64,000 nt of DNA from Duganella sp. BJB480 (GCA_003416985.1 QVIN01000005.1:558001-622000); one strand, 5' to 3'; shown: positions 43,302-53,256, counted from the stretch's first letter. The notes: generated from the sequence alone by a model not told the origin. Made by a program: numbers and translations.

Positions 43302-43415
43302 GGCTCCCTCCCCGATGACTGGCGATACCCGTCCAATGTACGCGCTCCGGGCCGGTAATGTCGCGCAGTTTCTGCAATCCGTTACAATCGGGACAATATC
43401 GACATATCGCCAACA

Positions 43416-44585
43416 ATGACCAATTCCCCGAATGTGCGGCGCCGTTCCCTGATCGCCGCTTGCAGCGCGCACGCCATCCACGATGGCCTGACCGATGTGA
43501 TCTACGTGCTGCTGCCCGTGTGGCAGGCGCAATTCGCGATCAGCCTGGCGATGGTGGGCCTGCTGCGCGGCGCCTACTCGGGCATGATGGCGGGCTTCCA
43601 ATTGCTGGCCAGCCGCCTGGCGAAACGCTGGGGCCGCGAGCGCATGCTGATCGGCGGCACGGCGCTGGCCGGCATCGCATACTTGATCTCGGGCATGGCC
43701 GGCGGCCTGACGGTGCTGCTGATTTCGCTGCTGCTCGGCGGCCTGGGCGCCAGCACCCAGCATCCGCTGGCCTCGTCCATCGTCACCGACACGCACGAGG
43801 CGGGCGGCGGCGTGAAGGAGGCGCTGGCGCAATACAACTTTGCCGGCGACATCGGCAAGACGCTGGTGCCGGGCGCCGTCGGGCTGATGCTGGTGGTGGT
43901 GAGCTGGCAGGCCAGCGTGGTCCTGATCGGCTGCCTCGGCCTGGCGGCGGCGGTGCTGCTGTGGTGGCTGCTGCCGACGGCGGCGGAGTCGGCCCATCAT
44001 CGGGCGCAGTCGGCCAAGGTGGTGGCCGGCAAGGGCTCGGCCAGCGGCCTGCGCGCGCTCATCGCCACCGGCATGCTCGACAGCTCGGTACGCATGGGCT
44101 TCCTGACCTTCCTGCCGTTTCTGTTGCAAAGCAAGGGCGCCGGCACCGCCGGTATCGGCCTGGCGTTGTCGCTGCTGTTTGTCGGCGGCGCTTTCGGCAA
44201 GCTCTCCTGCGGCTACTTGGGTGCGCGCATCGGCATGATGAGGACGGTGTGGATCACCGAGTCCGCCACGGCCCTGCTGATCCTGTTGTCGGTATGGCTG
44301 CCGCTGACCGCCATGATGGCCATGCTGCCGCTGCTGGGGCTGGCGCTGAACGGCACCTCCTCGGTGCTGTACGGCGCGGTGCCGGAGCTGGCCGAGACGG
44401 GCAAGCGCGAGCAGGCGTTTGCGCGCTTCTATACCGCCACCATCGGCGGCGGCGCGCTGGCGCCGGTGCTGTTCGGCCGGCTCGGCGACGTGGCCGGCGT
44501 CCCCAACGCATTGATGGCGCTGGCGGCCTTGCTGCTGCTGACGCTGCCTTTGTCGTACCGGGTGCAAAAGTCCCTGGACGGTTGA
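43416..44585 (+). CDS. MFS transporter
   Basis: 389 aa with about 12 hydrophobic segments. The motif-A-like loop after TM2 reads GMMAGFQLLASRLAKRWGRERML, and the second-half equivalent lies near LGARIGMMRTVW. It begins SAHAIHDGLTDVIYVLLPVW, as in fosmidomycin-resistance-type MFS carriers. Substrate unknown. It starts about 115 bp from the divergent small gene and lies upstream of, but separate from, the xyloglucan locus. Confidence 0.85.
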   Translation: MTNSPNVRRRSLIAACSAHAIHDGLTDVIYVLLPVWQAQFAISLAMVGLLRGAYSGMMAGFQLLASRLAKRWGRERMLIGGTALAGIAYLISGMAGGLTVLLISLLLGGLGASTQHPLASSIVTDTHEAGGGVKEALAQYNFAGDIGKTLVPGAVGLMLVVVSWQASVVLIGCLGLAAAVLLWWLLPTAAESAHHRAQSAKVVAGKGSASGLRALIATGMLDSSVRMGFLTFLPFLLQSKGAGTAGIGLALSLLFVGGAFGKLSCGYLGARIGMMRTVWITESATALLILLSVWLPLTAMMAMLPLLGLALNGTSSVLYGAVPELAETGKREQAFARFYTATIGGGALAPVLFGRLGDVAGVPNALMALAALLLLTLPLSYRVQKSLDG

Positions 44586-44610
44586 AGCGCCGCGAATATC
44601 ATTGGCCCCA

Positions 44611-44656
44611 TTGGTGATTTTCGTAATTGCTAGGCCGGCGGGTAACTTGCAGAATG
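44611..44656 (+). promoter_or_regulatory. candidate XylR operator and promoter of the SGNH-GH74 gene
   Basis: Motif TTGGTGATTTTCGTAATTGC (44611-44630), then GTAACTTGCAGAATG (44642-44656). The -10 candidate CAGAAT is at 44650-44655 with the motif's TTGC end at the -35 position (17-bp spacer). It is one of three such sites in the window. The gene's ATG is 34 bp after the -10. Confidence 0.7.
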
Positions 44657-44689
44657 TAGCGACAAAAAATCTCAACGAGACATTCCCCC

Positions 44690-47600
44690 ATGACCTCTAC
44701 CCACTGGCGCCTGGCATTCTGCCTGGCCGCGGCATCGGCATCGGCGTCCGCCTGCGCGGCGCCGACGCACGACCTGAACGTCTATGCCGGCCGCCCGCAG
44801 CCCTCATGGCATCTCACGCTGACCGGCCTGGACGTGAACATGAAGATGGACGGCGCCAGCGCCGCGATCCCGCCGTCGGCCGCGATCCCGGCCAGCCGCG
44901 TCAGCGCCAGCCAGGACGGCAAGGCGCTGACGCTGAACTTCAAGGATTCGTGGTACGCCGGCGTGCGCCTGGAGGGCGGCAAGCCGCTCGACCTGCGGCC
45001 GTACCTGGCGCACGGCGTGCTGGCGCTGGATGTCAAGGTCGCGGACATGGAGGAGGGCGGGCTGGGCATCGCGGTCGGCTGCGGCGACAAATGCCAGCGC
45101 AATGTGCCCTTCATGCTGCCGGCGCGCGCCATCGCCGGCAAGGGCTGGCAGCACGTGGTGCTGGCGATGAGCTGCTTCGCGCACGACGGCGACGACTTCA
45201 GCGCCGTCACCCAGCCCTTCGTGCTCAACGCGAACGGCAGCGGCGTGGTCTCGGTGGCCAACATCCGCTACCAGGCCAGCGGCACGCCCAACACCAGCTG
45301 CCCGGATTACCGCACCGTGTCGGTCACGCCGGACAAGTTGAACGAACCATGGTCGATCAAGTGGTGGACGCCGCGCCACGAGAAGAAGCTGGCCGAGGCG
45401 CAGGCGCTGGGCAAGTCGGCGCAGGTGGTGTTCATCGGCGACTCGATCACCGAGGGCTGGGAGAAGAGCGGCGCGCCGGTCTGGGAGCGCAACTACAAGC
45501 CGATGAACGGCCTGGCGCTGGGCTTCGGCGGCGACCGCACCGAGAACGTGCTGTGGCGCCTGCTGCACGGCGAGGTGGACGGCCTCGCGCCCAAGGTCGC
45601 GGTGCTGATGTTCGGCACCAATAACACCGGCCACCGCCACGAGGATCCGAAGCTGACCGCCGCCGGCATCCGGCGCGACATCGACGAGCTGCGCCATCGC
45701 CTGCCGGACACCAAGATCCTGCTGCTGGCGATCTTCCCGCGCGGCGAGAAGCCGGACGACGAACTGCGCCAGCTGAACGAGCAGGTCAACGGCATCATCG
45801 CCGGCTTCGCCGACAACAAGAGCATCTACTTCCTGAACATCAACCAGGCCTTCCTGGCGCCGGACGGCACGCTGTCGAAGGACATCATGCCCGACCTGCT
45901 GCACCCGAACGAGAAGGGCTACGAGATCTGGGCCAAGGCCATGGCGCCGACGCTCAAGCGGCTGATGGGCGGCGACGCCTACGCCTGGGACAACGTCGCC
46001 ATCGGCGGCAGCGGCTATGTGTCCGGCATCGTCACCAGCAAGGCCGAGAAGGGCCTGGTCTACGTGCGCACCGACGTCGGCGGCGCCTACCGCTGGGACG
46101 GCGCCGCACAGCGCTGGATACCGTTGCTCGACTGGGTGTCCGACAAGGACACCGGCTTGCTCGGCGTGGAGTCGATCGCCATCGATCCGGGCGCGCCGTC
46201 CAGGGTGTACCTGTCCACCGGCATCGCCTATTTGAACGGCGGCGCCAGCGCGATCCTGAAATCCAGCGACTACGGCAAGACCTTCACCAGGATCGACGTG
46301 ACCGGCCAGTTCAAGGTCCACGGCAACGGCCTGGGCCGCGGCACCGGCGAGCGGCTGCAGGTGGACCCGGCCAACGGCAAGATCCTCTACATCGGCACGC
46401 GCGCCGACGGCATGTTCAAGAGCGCGGACGAAGGCCTGAACTGGCAGCACCTGGACGGCCTGCCGGTGGCGGCCACGCCCAACCGCAACGGCGTGGGCTT
46501 CGTGCTGCTGGACCCGGCCAGCGCGGCCGGCGGCGCCACGCAGAGGATCTTCGCCGGCGTGTCGCGCTACGGCTCGGTGGGCGCGAATATGTACATGTCC
46601 AACGACGGCGGCAAGACCTTCGCGCCGATGAACGGCGGCCCGACCGCCTTGATCCCGCAGCGCGCGGTGCTGGCCAAGGGCAGCCTGGTGGTGGTCTACG
46701 CCAATGGCGTCGGCCCACACGGCGACAAGCACGGCGAGGACATGGACCAGGGCCAGGTGTGGAAGTACGATATCGCCACCGCCAAGTGGAGCAATATCTC
46801 GCCGCCGCTGAACCGCGCCTACGCCGGCATCACGGTCGATCCGGGCAACGAGGATCGCATGATCGTCTCCACCACCAACTACTACCGCAAGCCCGGCACG
46901 ATGGGCGACCAGTTCTTTGAAACGCTGGACGGCGGCAAGAGCTGGAAGAGCGTGGTCGACCAGGGCGTGCGTATCGACCCGAACGGCGTGAGCTGGATCG
47001 CGGGCAGCTTCATGCATTGGGCCACCAGCATCGAGTTCGATCCCTTCGACACGCGCACGGTGATGGTCGTCTCCGGCAACGGCATCTTCAAGACGAACGA
47101 CATCCACGCCACGCCGGCGGTCTGGAAATTCGAGGACAAGGGCCTGGAGGAATCGGTGCCGCTGGATATGATCAGCATTCCCGGCGGCCCGGCCATTTCC
47201 GCCATCGGCGACTACGACGGCTTCCGCCACACCGACGTCACCCAGTACGCACCCATCCACACGCCGACCATGGGCACCACCTGGGGGCTGGACTACGCGG
47301 CCGCCAATCCCAATGTGGTGGCGCGCGTCGGCAGCGCGATGTACGTGTCGCGCGACATGGGCGTGAGCTGGAAGAAGACCGCCAGCCTGCAGGGCAAGCA
47401 GGGCCGCCTGGCGCTGAGCGCGGACGGCAAGGTGATCGTGCACAGCCCGGAAAAATCCGCCACCAGCTACTATTCGGCCGACGGCGGCGACAGCTGGCGC
47501 GTGGCCCAGGGCCTGAACGGCGCGCGGCCGGTGGCCGACCCGGTCAATCCCCGCAAGTTCTACGCGCTGAGCGGCGCCGCGCTGCTGGTCAGCACCGACG

Positions 47601-48034
47601 CCGGCGCCAGCTTCGCGCCGGCCGGCCGCCTGTCCGGCGCCAAGGGCTCGCCGGCAGTGCGCGCCGCGCCGGACCGGGAAGGCGACGTCTGGGTGGCGCT
47701 GTACGACGGCGGCCTGGCCCGTTCCACCGATTCCGGCGCCACGTTCGCCAACCTGGCCAATGTGGGCTACGCGGCGGCGGTCGGCTTCGGCAAGGCGGCG
47801 CCGGGCGCCAGCTACCCAACGGTGTACATCTGGGGCTCTGTGGGCGGCGTGCGCGGCCTGTTCCGCTCCACCGACAGCGGCGCCAGCTGGTTGCGTATTA
47901 ATGACGATAATCATCAATATGGCGGCCCGGGCGATGCGCAATTTGTTATCGGAGATGCAAACACCTACGGCGTGGTGTACATGAGCACGGCGGGTCGGGG
48001 CATCGTGACTGGCAAGCCGATTGTCGCCAATTAG
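44690..48034 (+). CDS. secreted SGNH esterase-GH74 xyloglucanase fusion
   Basis: 1114 aa. Signal peptide 1-23 (cut near ACA-AP). A beta-sandwich of the ExoP/galactose-binding-like type follows (about 28-205). Next is an SGNH/GDSL hydrolase (about 243-425): block I GDSITEG with S252, block III GTNN (N311), block V DLLHPNEKG with D402/H405. Last is a GH74 double beta-propeller (about 430-1114) with catalytic Asp candidates in VRTDVGGAYRW (D462) and IGDYDGFRH (about 840), plus many SxDxGxTF turns. Predicted role: deacetylate and cut xyloglucan outside the cell. It is preceded by the XylR-type motif. Confidence 0.88.
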   Translation: MTSTHWRLAFCLAAASASASACAAPTHDLNVYAGRPQPSWHLTLTGLDVNMKMDGASAAIPPSAAIPASRVSASQDGKALTLNFKDSWYAGVRLEGGKPLDLRPYLAHGVLALDVKVADMEEGGLGIAVGCGDKCQRNVPFMLPARAIAGKGWQHVVLAMSCFAHDGDDFSAVTQPFVLNANGSGVVSVANIRYQASGTPNTSCPDYRTVSVTPDKLNEPWSIKWWTPRHEKKLAEAQALGKSAQVVFIGDSITEGWEKSGAPVWERNYKPMNGLALGFGGDRTENVLWRLLHGEVDGLAPKVAVLMFGTNNTGHRHEDPKLTAAGIRRDIDELRHRLPDTKILLLAIFPRGEKPDDELRQLNEQVNGIIAGFADNKSIYFLNINQAFLAPDGTLSKDIMPDLLHPNEKGYEIWAKAMAPTLKRLMGGDAYAWDNVAIGGSGYVSGIVTSKAEKGLVYVRTDVGGAYRWDGAAQRWIPLLDWVSDKDTGLLGVESIAIDPGAPSRVYLSTGIAYLNGGASAILKSSDYGKTFTRIDVTGQFKVHGNGLGRGTGERLQVDPANGKILYIGTRADGMFKSADEGLNWQHLDGLPVAATPNRNGVGFVLLDPASAAGGATQRIFAGVSRYGSVGANMYMSNDGGKTFAPMNGGPTALIPQRAVLAKGSLVVVYANGVGPHGDKHGEDMDQGQVWKYDIATAKWSNISPPLNRAYAGITVDPGNEDRMIVSTTNYYRKPGTMGDQFFETLDGGKSWKSVVDQGVRIDPNGVSWIAGSFMHWATSIEFDPFDTRTVMVVSGNGIFKTNDIHATPAVWKFEDKGLEESVPLDMISIPGGPAISAIGDYDGFRHTDVTQYAPIHTPTMGTTWGLDYAAANPNVVARVGSAMYVSRDMGVSWKKTASLQGKQGRLALSADGKVIVHSPEKSATSYYSADGGDSWRVAQGLNGARPVADPVNPRKFYALSGAALLVSTDAGASFAPAGRLSGAKGSPAVRAAPDREGDVWVALYDGGLARSTDSGATFANLANVGYAAAVGFGKAAPGASYPTVYIWGSVGGVRGLFRSTDSGASWLRINDDNHQYGGPGDAQFVIGDANTYGVVYMSTAGRGIVTGKPIVAN

Positions 48035-48145
48035 GGACGTGATCGCCTTTTTCATCGGTACATGATCGGAAACATGCCACAATACCCGGTACATCCTGCA
48101 GAGGGTGTATCGAGACGTGCTGTACCGAGATTGAGGTCGTTGAAA

Positions 48146-49378
48146 ATGTCGATGAAGTCCCACCGTATTGCGTTGCTGTTCAACGCCAATAAAATTTTTG
48201 ACCGCGAGGTTATTTCCGGCGTGGCCGCTCACCTGAGCAGCACCCGCGCCTCCTGGGATCTGTTCCTGGAAGAAGACTTCCGCCTGCGCCTGCCCGGCAT
48301 CGAACACTGGCAGGGCGACGGCATCATCGCCGATTTCGACGATCCCGCCGTGGCCGCCGCGCTCAGCCGCAGCCGCATCCCGGTGGTGGCGGTGGGCGGC
48401 TCCTACGCCGACGAGAGCAACTACCCGGATTCCATTCCCTACGTCGCCACCGACAATTTCAAGCTGATCAAGCTGGCCCACGACCACCTGATCGAGGCCG
48501 GCCTGCGCAATTTCGCGATGTTCAGCCTGCCGGAGGCGCAGGAAAACCGCTGGGCGCAGGAGCGCGAGACCGCCTTCCGCACGCTGATGCGCAAGGATAA
48601 GATGGAGCCGCACATCTACCGCGGCCTGGGCACCAGCGCGCCGTCGTGGGACGAGGCGGTGGAGCAGCAGATCAAGTGGCTGCACAGTCTGCCCAAGCCG
48701 GTCGGCATCATCGCCGTCACCGACGCCCGCGCGCGCCAGCTGCTGCAGGCCTGCATCATGGCCGGCATCGAGGTGCCGGAGCAGGTGGCGCTGATCGGCA
48801 TCGACAACGATCCGCTGGCGCGCATGCTCACCCGCATTCCGCTCAGCTCCGTGATGCAGGGCGCGCAGGAGATGGGCCGCACCGCCGCCCACCTGCTGGA
48901 CCAGATGCTGCACGGCGTGCGCCTGGGCGGCACGCGCATCCTGGTGCCGCCGGTCGGCATCAACGTGCTGACCTCGACCCGCCACGAGGCGCCCAAGCAT
49001 CCGCACGTGATGCGGGCGCGCCATTTCATCCGCCAGTACGCCTGCCAGGGCATCAAGACCCACCAGGTGGCCGAGTATGTCGGCATCTCGCGCTCGTCGC
49101 TGGAGTCCTACTTCCGCCAGGAGCTCGATTGCAGCGTGCATGACGTGATCCTGCGCTTCAAGCTGGACGCCGCCACCGAGATCCTCGCGCGCGGGGAGCG
49201 CAGCATCGCCGACGTGGCGCTCAGCTGCGGCTTCACGTCGGTGCAGTACATGCACGCGGTGTTCAAGCGGGAACTGGGCTGCACGCCGCGCGCCTACCAG
49301 GACCGCGCCATGCAGGGCCGCGCCGGCGAAGCCGATGGCGACGGCGCCGCCGTGGCGGATTTGCGCAGCGTGGCCTGA
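48146..49378 (+). CDS. xylR: xylose-responsive AraC-type regulator XylR
   Basis: 410 aa from the ATG at 48146 (GAGG upstream); in-frame codons from 48062 lack a ribosome site. The N-terminal half is a periplasmic-binding-protein-like sensor (HRIALLFNANKIFDREVISGVAAHL, GDGIIADFDDP, VALIGIDNDPLARM). The C terminus has two AraC helix-turn-helices (HQVAEYVGISRSSLESYFRQELDCSVHDVIL, SIADVALSCGFTSVQYMHAVFKRELGCTPRAYQ). This is the E. coli XylR layout; xylose binding activates transcription. It has no operator copy of its own upstream, so it may be constitutive. It lies between two units carrying the motif. Confidence 0.92.
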   Translation: MSMKSHRIALLFNANKIFDREVISGVAAHLSSTRASWDLFLEEDFRLRLPGIEHWQGDGIIADFDDPAVAAALSRSRIPVVAVGGSYADESNYPDSIPYVATDNFKLIKLAHDHLIEAGLRNFAMFSLPEAQENRWAQERETAFRTLMRKDKMEPHIYRGLGTSAPSWDEAVEQQIKWLHSLPKPVGIIAVTDARARQLLQACIMAGIEVPEQVALIGIDNDPLARMLTRIPLSSVMQGAQEMGRTAAHLLDQMLHGVRLGGTRILVPPVGINVLTSTRHEAPKHPHVMRARHFIRQYACQGIKTHQVAEYVGISRSSLESYFRQELDCSVHDVILRFKLDAATEILARGERSIADVALSCGFTSVQYMHAVFKRELGCTPRAYQDRAMQGRAGEADGDGAAVADLRSVA

Positions 49379-49408
49379 GCGAGGGCGAGGCGTAAAACAT
49401 GACCGGGA

Positions 49409-49453
49409 TTGGTGAGTTTCATAATTGCCGTCATGGGTGAATCGGGTCAAAAT
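49409..49453 (+). promoter_or_regulatory. candidate XylR operator and promoter of the Weimberg-xylFGH operon
   Basis: Motif TTGGTGAGTTTCATAATTGC (49409-49428). Its TTGC end sits at the -35 position, 17 bp before -10 CAAAAT (49448-49453). This is the same phase as the sites at 44611 and 57015. The first gene starts 52 bp after the -10. Confidence 0.7.
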
Positions 49454-49504
49454 CCTCCACGCAGTTTGCTTGCCAGCCTGGAGAGAGAGACCTTGGAAAA
49501 TAAT

Positions 49505-51448
49505 ATGAGTACGATGCTGCCCGACGATGTCGAACGGGCAGTCCTGGTGGGCCGTGTGTGGCGCGATGGCGTCATCAACGGACCTTGCGTGGTCGCCGTG
49601 CGCAACGGCGAGGTGTTTGATATCACCGGCCACGCGCCCACCATGTCCGATCTTCTGGAGCGCGACGACGCCCTTGAGGTGGCGCGCTCCGCCCCCGGCG
49701 AGCCGCTGGGCAGCGTGCGGCAGCTGATGGCCCACGCCCTCGACGCCAAGGCCGCCGTCGGCGCGCCGCGCCTGCTGGCGCCGTGCGACCTGCAGGCGAT
49801 CAAGGCCTGCGGCGTGACCTTCGCCGTCAGCCTGCTGGAACGCGTGATCGAAGAACAGGCTGGTGGCGACGCCTCCCGCGCCAGCGCGCTGCGCTCCGAA
49901 ATCCAGTCCATCATCGGCTCCGACCTGTCGGCCATCCGTCCCGGCTCGCCCGAGGCGGCGCGCCTGAAGGCGGACCTGATCGAGCGTGGCCTGTGGTCGC
50001 CGTACATGGAAGTGGGCATCGGCCCGGACGCCGAGGTGTTCTCCAAGTCGCAACCCATGTCGGCGGTGGGGCAGGGCGCGGACGTCGGCCTGCACCCGGA
50101 TTCGAAATGGAACAATCCCGAGCCGGAGATCGTCCTGGCGGTCAACAGCCAGGCGCGCGTGCTGGGCGCCACGCTGGGCAACGATGTCAACCTGCGCGAC
50201 ATCGAAGGCCGCAGTGCCCTCCTGCTGGGCAAGGCCAAGGACAACAACGGCTCCTGCGCCATCGGCCCGTTCATCCGCCTGTTCGACGAACACTTCACCA
50301 TCGACACCATCCGCAACGCGGAAGTGAGCATGCTGATCGAAGGCGAGGACGACAACTTCCACCTGGCCGGCGCCAGCCGCATGCGCGAGATCAGCCGCGA
50401 TCCGCTGGACCTGGTGAGCCAGGTCTGCGGCCGCCATCACCAATACCCGGACGGCTTCATGCTCTTCCTCGGCACGATGTTCTCGCCGATCAAGGACCGC
50501 GACACCGCCGGCGGCGGTTTCACGCACCATCTGGGCGACCGTGTCAGCATCTCGACGCCGTCGCTGGGCAAGCTGGTGAACCATGTGCAGCGCAGCGACG
50601 CCATCGCGCCGTGGACCTTCGGCGTGCGCGCCTTGCTGGGCCGCGCGCGCGGCGCCAGCGCGGTGCGCGCGGCGCCGGCGGTGCAGGCCAGGATGCAGCA
50701 TGCGACCTACCCTAGCCTGGCCGGCAAGCGCGTGGTGGTCACGGGCGGCGGCAGCGGCATCGGCGCGGGCATGGTGGAGGCGTTCGCGCAGCAGGGCGCG
50801 CAGGTGCACTTCCTCGACGTGGCGGAGAAGGATTCGCTGGCGCTGCAAAGCCGCCTCGCCACGCTGGCGACTCCGCCGGTGTTCATGCGCTGCGACCTGA
50901 CCGATCTCGAGGCGCTGGAAGCGGCTTTCAAGGGCATCGGCGAGGTCGATATCCTGATCAACAACGCGGCCAACGACGACCGCCACAAGCTGGCCGACGT
51001 CACCCCCGAATACTGGGAGCAGCGCATGGCCGTCAACCTGCGCCACCAGTACTTCTGCGCCCAGGCCGTGGCCGAGGGCATGCGGCAGCGCGGCGGCGGC
51101 GTGATCCTGAACTTCGGTTCGATCTCGTGGCACCTGGCTTTGCCGGAACTGACCCTGTACATGACGGCGAAGGCCGCCATCGAGGGCATGACGCGCGGCC
51201 TGGCGCGCGACCTCGGTCCGCACAACGTCCGCGTCAACTGCATCATCCCGGGTGCGGTGCGTACGCCGCGCCAGGAAGCCCTGTGGCATACGCCGGAAGA
51301 GGAAGCGCGCATCCTGGCGGGCCAATGCCTGCCGCAGCGAGTGCAGGTGGACGACGTGGCCGCGCTGGCGCTGTTCCTGGCCTCCGACAACGCAGGCCGC
51401 TGCACCGGCCGCGATTACTTCGTCGATGCGGGATGGTACGGCGCATGA
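49505..51448 (+). CDS. FAH-domain dehydratase fused to SDR dehydrogenase (Weimberg steps)
   Basis: 647 aa from the ATG at 49505; a TTG at 49493 is an alternative because GGAGAG precedes it. Residues about 1-385 are a FAH-superfamily domain with metal ligands E206/E208 (NPEPEIVLAV) and D227 (GNDVNLRD), the family of 2-keto-3-deoxy-D-xylonate/arabinonate dehydratase. Residues about 405-647 are a classical SDR: TGGGSGIG (413-420), NNAA, S539, Y552 and K556, closest in role to xylose dehydrogenase. With the next gene it gives three Weimberg reactions. Fusion of steps 1 and 4 in one chain is unusual. It overlaps the next gene (ATGA). Confidence 0.85.
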   Translation: MSTMLPDDVERAVLVGRVWRDGVINGPCVVAVRNGEVFDITGHAPTMSDLLERDDALEVARSAPGEPLGSVRQLMAHALDAKAAVGAPRLLAPCDLQAIKACGVTFAVSLLERVIEEQAGGDASRASALRSEIQSIIGSDLSAIRPGSPEAARLKADLIERGLWSPYMEVGIGPDAEVFSKSQPMSAVGQGADVGLHPDSKWNNPEPEIVLAVNSQARVLGATLGNDVNLRDIEGRSALLLGKAKDNNGSCAIGPFIRLFDEHFTIDTIRNAEVSMLIEGEDDNFHLAGASRMREISRDPLDLVSQVCGRHHQYPDGFMLFLGTMFSPIKDRDTAGGGFTHHLGDRVSISTPSLGKLVNHVQRSDAIAPWTFGVRALLGRARGASAVRAAPAVQARMQHATYPSLAGKRVVVTGGGSGIGAGMVEAFAQQGAQVHFLDVAEKDSLALQSRLATLATPPVFMRCDLTDLEALEAAFKGIGEVDILINNAANDDRHKLADVTPEYWEQRMAVNLRHQYFCAQAVAEGMRQRGGGVILNFGSISWHLALPELTLYMTAKAAIEGMTRGLARDLGPHNVRVNCIIPGAVRTPRQEALWHTPEEEARILAGQCLPQRVQVDDVAALALFLASDNAGRCTGRDYFVDAGWYGA

Positions 51449-53217
51449 GTACCCAACGCCGCTTCCGCTCGCAGGACTGGTTCGACAATCCGGACCACAT
51501 CGACATGACGGCGCTGTACCTCGAGCGCTTCATGAACTACGGGATCACGCCGGAGGAGCTGCGCTCCGGGCGCCCCATCATCGGCATCGCGCAGAGCGGC
51601 AGCGACATCAGTCCCTGCAACCGCATCCACCTGGAGCTGGCCAAGCGCGTGCGCGATGGCATCCGCGATGCGGGCGGCATCGCGATGGAGTTCCCGCTGC
51701 ATCCGATCTTCGAGAACTGCCGGCGTCCGACCGCCGCCATCGACCGCAACCTGGCCTATCTGGGTTTGGTGGAGATCCTGCACGGCTATCCGATCGACGC
51801 GGTGGTGCTGACCACCGGCTGTGACAAGACCACGCCATCGCAGCTGATGGCTGCGGCGACGGTCGACATTCCCGCCATCGTGCTTTCTGGCGGGCCGATG
51901 CTGGACGGCTGGTTCGAGGGCGAACTGGCGGGTTCCGGCGCGGCGATCTGGAAGGGCCGGCGCCAGCTGGCCGCCGGCGAGATCGACAACGAAAAATTCC
52001 TGCAGATCGCGGCCGCCTCGGCGCCGTCGGCGGGACACTGCAACACCATGGGCACCGCCTCCACCATGAACGCGATGGCCGAGGCGCTGGGCATGTCGCT
52101 GACCGGCTGCTCGGCGATCCCCGCGCCCTACCGCGAACGCGGCCAGATGGCGTATGAAACCGGCAAGCGCATCGTCGAGATGGCGCGGCTGGACATCAAG
52201 CCTTCCAGCATTCTGAATCGCGAAGCCTTCCTGGACGCGATCGTCGTCAACGCGGCGATCGGCGGCTCCACCAACGCGCAGCCGCACATCATGGCGATGG
52301 CGCGCCACGCCGGCGTCGAGCTGCATTCGAGCGACTGGATGGAGTACGGCCACGCAGTGCCGCTGCTGCTGAACATGCAGCCGGCCGGTAAGTTCCTCGG
52401 CGAGCGCTTCCACCGCGCCGGCGGCGTGCCGGCCATCATGTGGGAGCTGGAGCAGAAGGGCATGCTGCGCTCGGACCGTCCGACCGTCACCGGCCGCACC
52501 ATGCGCGACAACCTGGCCGGGCGCGAGACGCACGACCGCGAGGTGATCTACCCGTTCGACCAGCCGCTGAAAAAGGATGCCGGTTTCTTCGTCCTGAAGG
52601 GCAACCTGTTCGACTTCGCCATCATGAAAACCAGCGTGATCTCGGACGCCTTCCGCGCCCGCTATCTGAGCACGCCGGGCAGCGAGAACATCTTCGAATG
52701 CCGCGCCATCGTGTTCGACGGCTCCGACGACTACCACGCCCGCATCAACGATCCGTCGTTGAACATCGACGAGGACTGCATGCTGGTGATACGCGGCGCG
52801 GGCCCGGTGGGTTGGCCCGGTTCGGCCGAGGTGGTGAACATGCAGCCGCCCGATGCATTGGTCAAGCGCGGCATCAACGCGCTGCCGACGCTGGGCGACG
52901 GCCGCCAGTCCGGCACCTCGGACAGCCCGTCGATACTGAACGCGTCGCCGGAGAGCGCGGTCGGCGGCGGCCTCGCATGGCTGCGCACGGGCGACCGTAT
53001 CCGCGTGGACCTGAACGCCGGCCGTTGCGATGTGCAGGTGGGCGAGGCGGAATGGGAAGAGCGCAAGAAGGACGGCCTTCCGCCCATCCCGGCCAGCCAG
53101 ACGCCGTGGCAGGAGATTTACCGCAGCACCGTTGGACAGATGGAAAACGGCGCCTGCATGGAACTGGCTGTACCATACCGGGGAGTGGTTAACAACCAGG
53201 CACGTCACAATCACTAA
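51445..53217 (+). CDS. xylD: IlvD/Edd-family sugar-acid dehydratase, probable xylonate dehydratase
   Basis: 590 aa from the ATG overlapping the previous stop; the longer frame is shadow of the SDR. Fe-S ligands of the family are present: C58 (SDISPCNRIH), C126 (TTGCDKTTPS) and C199 (GHCNTMGTASTMNA). It is predicted to convert D-xylonate to 2-keto-3-deoxy-D-xylonate; L-arabinonate or a related acid is the alternative. Xylose is favoured by the adjacent XylFGH and XylR. It is 39 nt upstream of xylF in the same apparent operon. Confidence 0.88.
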   Translation: MSTQRRFRSQDWFDNPDHIDMTALYLERFMNYGITPEELRSGRPIIGIAQSGSDISPCNRIHLELAKRVRDGIRDAGGIAMEFPLHPIFENCRRPTAAIDRNLAYLGLVEILHGYPIDAVVLTTGCDKTTPSQLMAAATVDIPAIVLSGGPMLDGWFEGELAGSGAAIWKGRRQLAAGEIDNEKFLQIAAASAPSAGHCNTMGTASTMNAMAEALGMSLTGCSAIPAPYRERGQMAYETGKRIVEMARLDIKPSSILNREAFLDAIVVNAAIGGSTNAQPHIMAMARHAGVELHSSDWMEYGHAVPLLLNMQPAGKFLGERFHRAGGVPAIMWELEQKGMLRSDRPTVTGRTMRDNLAGRETHDREVIYPFDQPLKKDAGFFVLKGNLFDFAIMKTSVISDAFRARYLSTPGSENIFECRAIVFDGSDDYHARINDPSLNIDEDCMLVIRGAGPVGWPGSAEVVNMQPPDALVKRGINALPTLGDGRQSGTSDSPSILNASPESAVGGGLAWLRTGDRIRVDLNAGRCDVQVGEAEWEERKKDGLPPIPASQTPWQEIYRSTVGQMENGACMELAVPYRGVVNNQARHNH

Positions 53218-53256
53218 TCGGCCGGGCATGGACCCGTGCGATAACAGGAGACGACA

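Noticed and set aside
44804..51325. A 2173-codon open frame on the minus strand across the xyloglucan locus
   Set aside because: It is antisense to several clearly recognisable genes and has the His/Arg/Ala-rich composition produced by GC-rich codon shadows.
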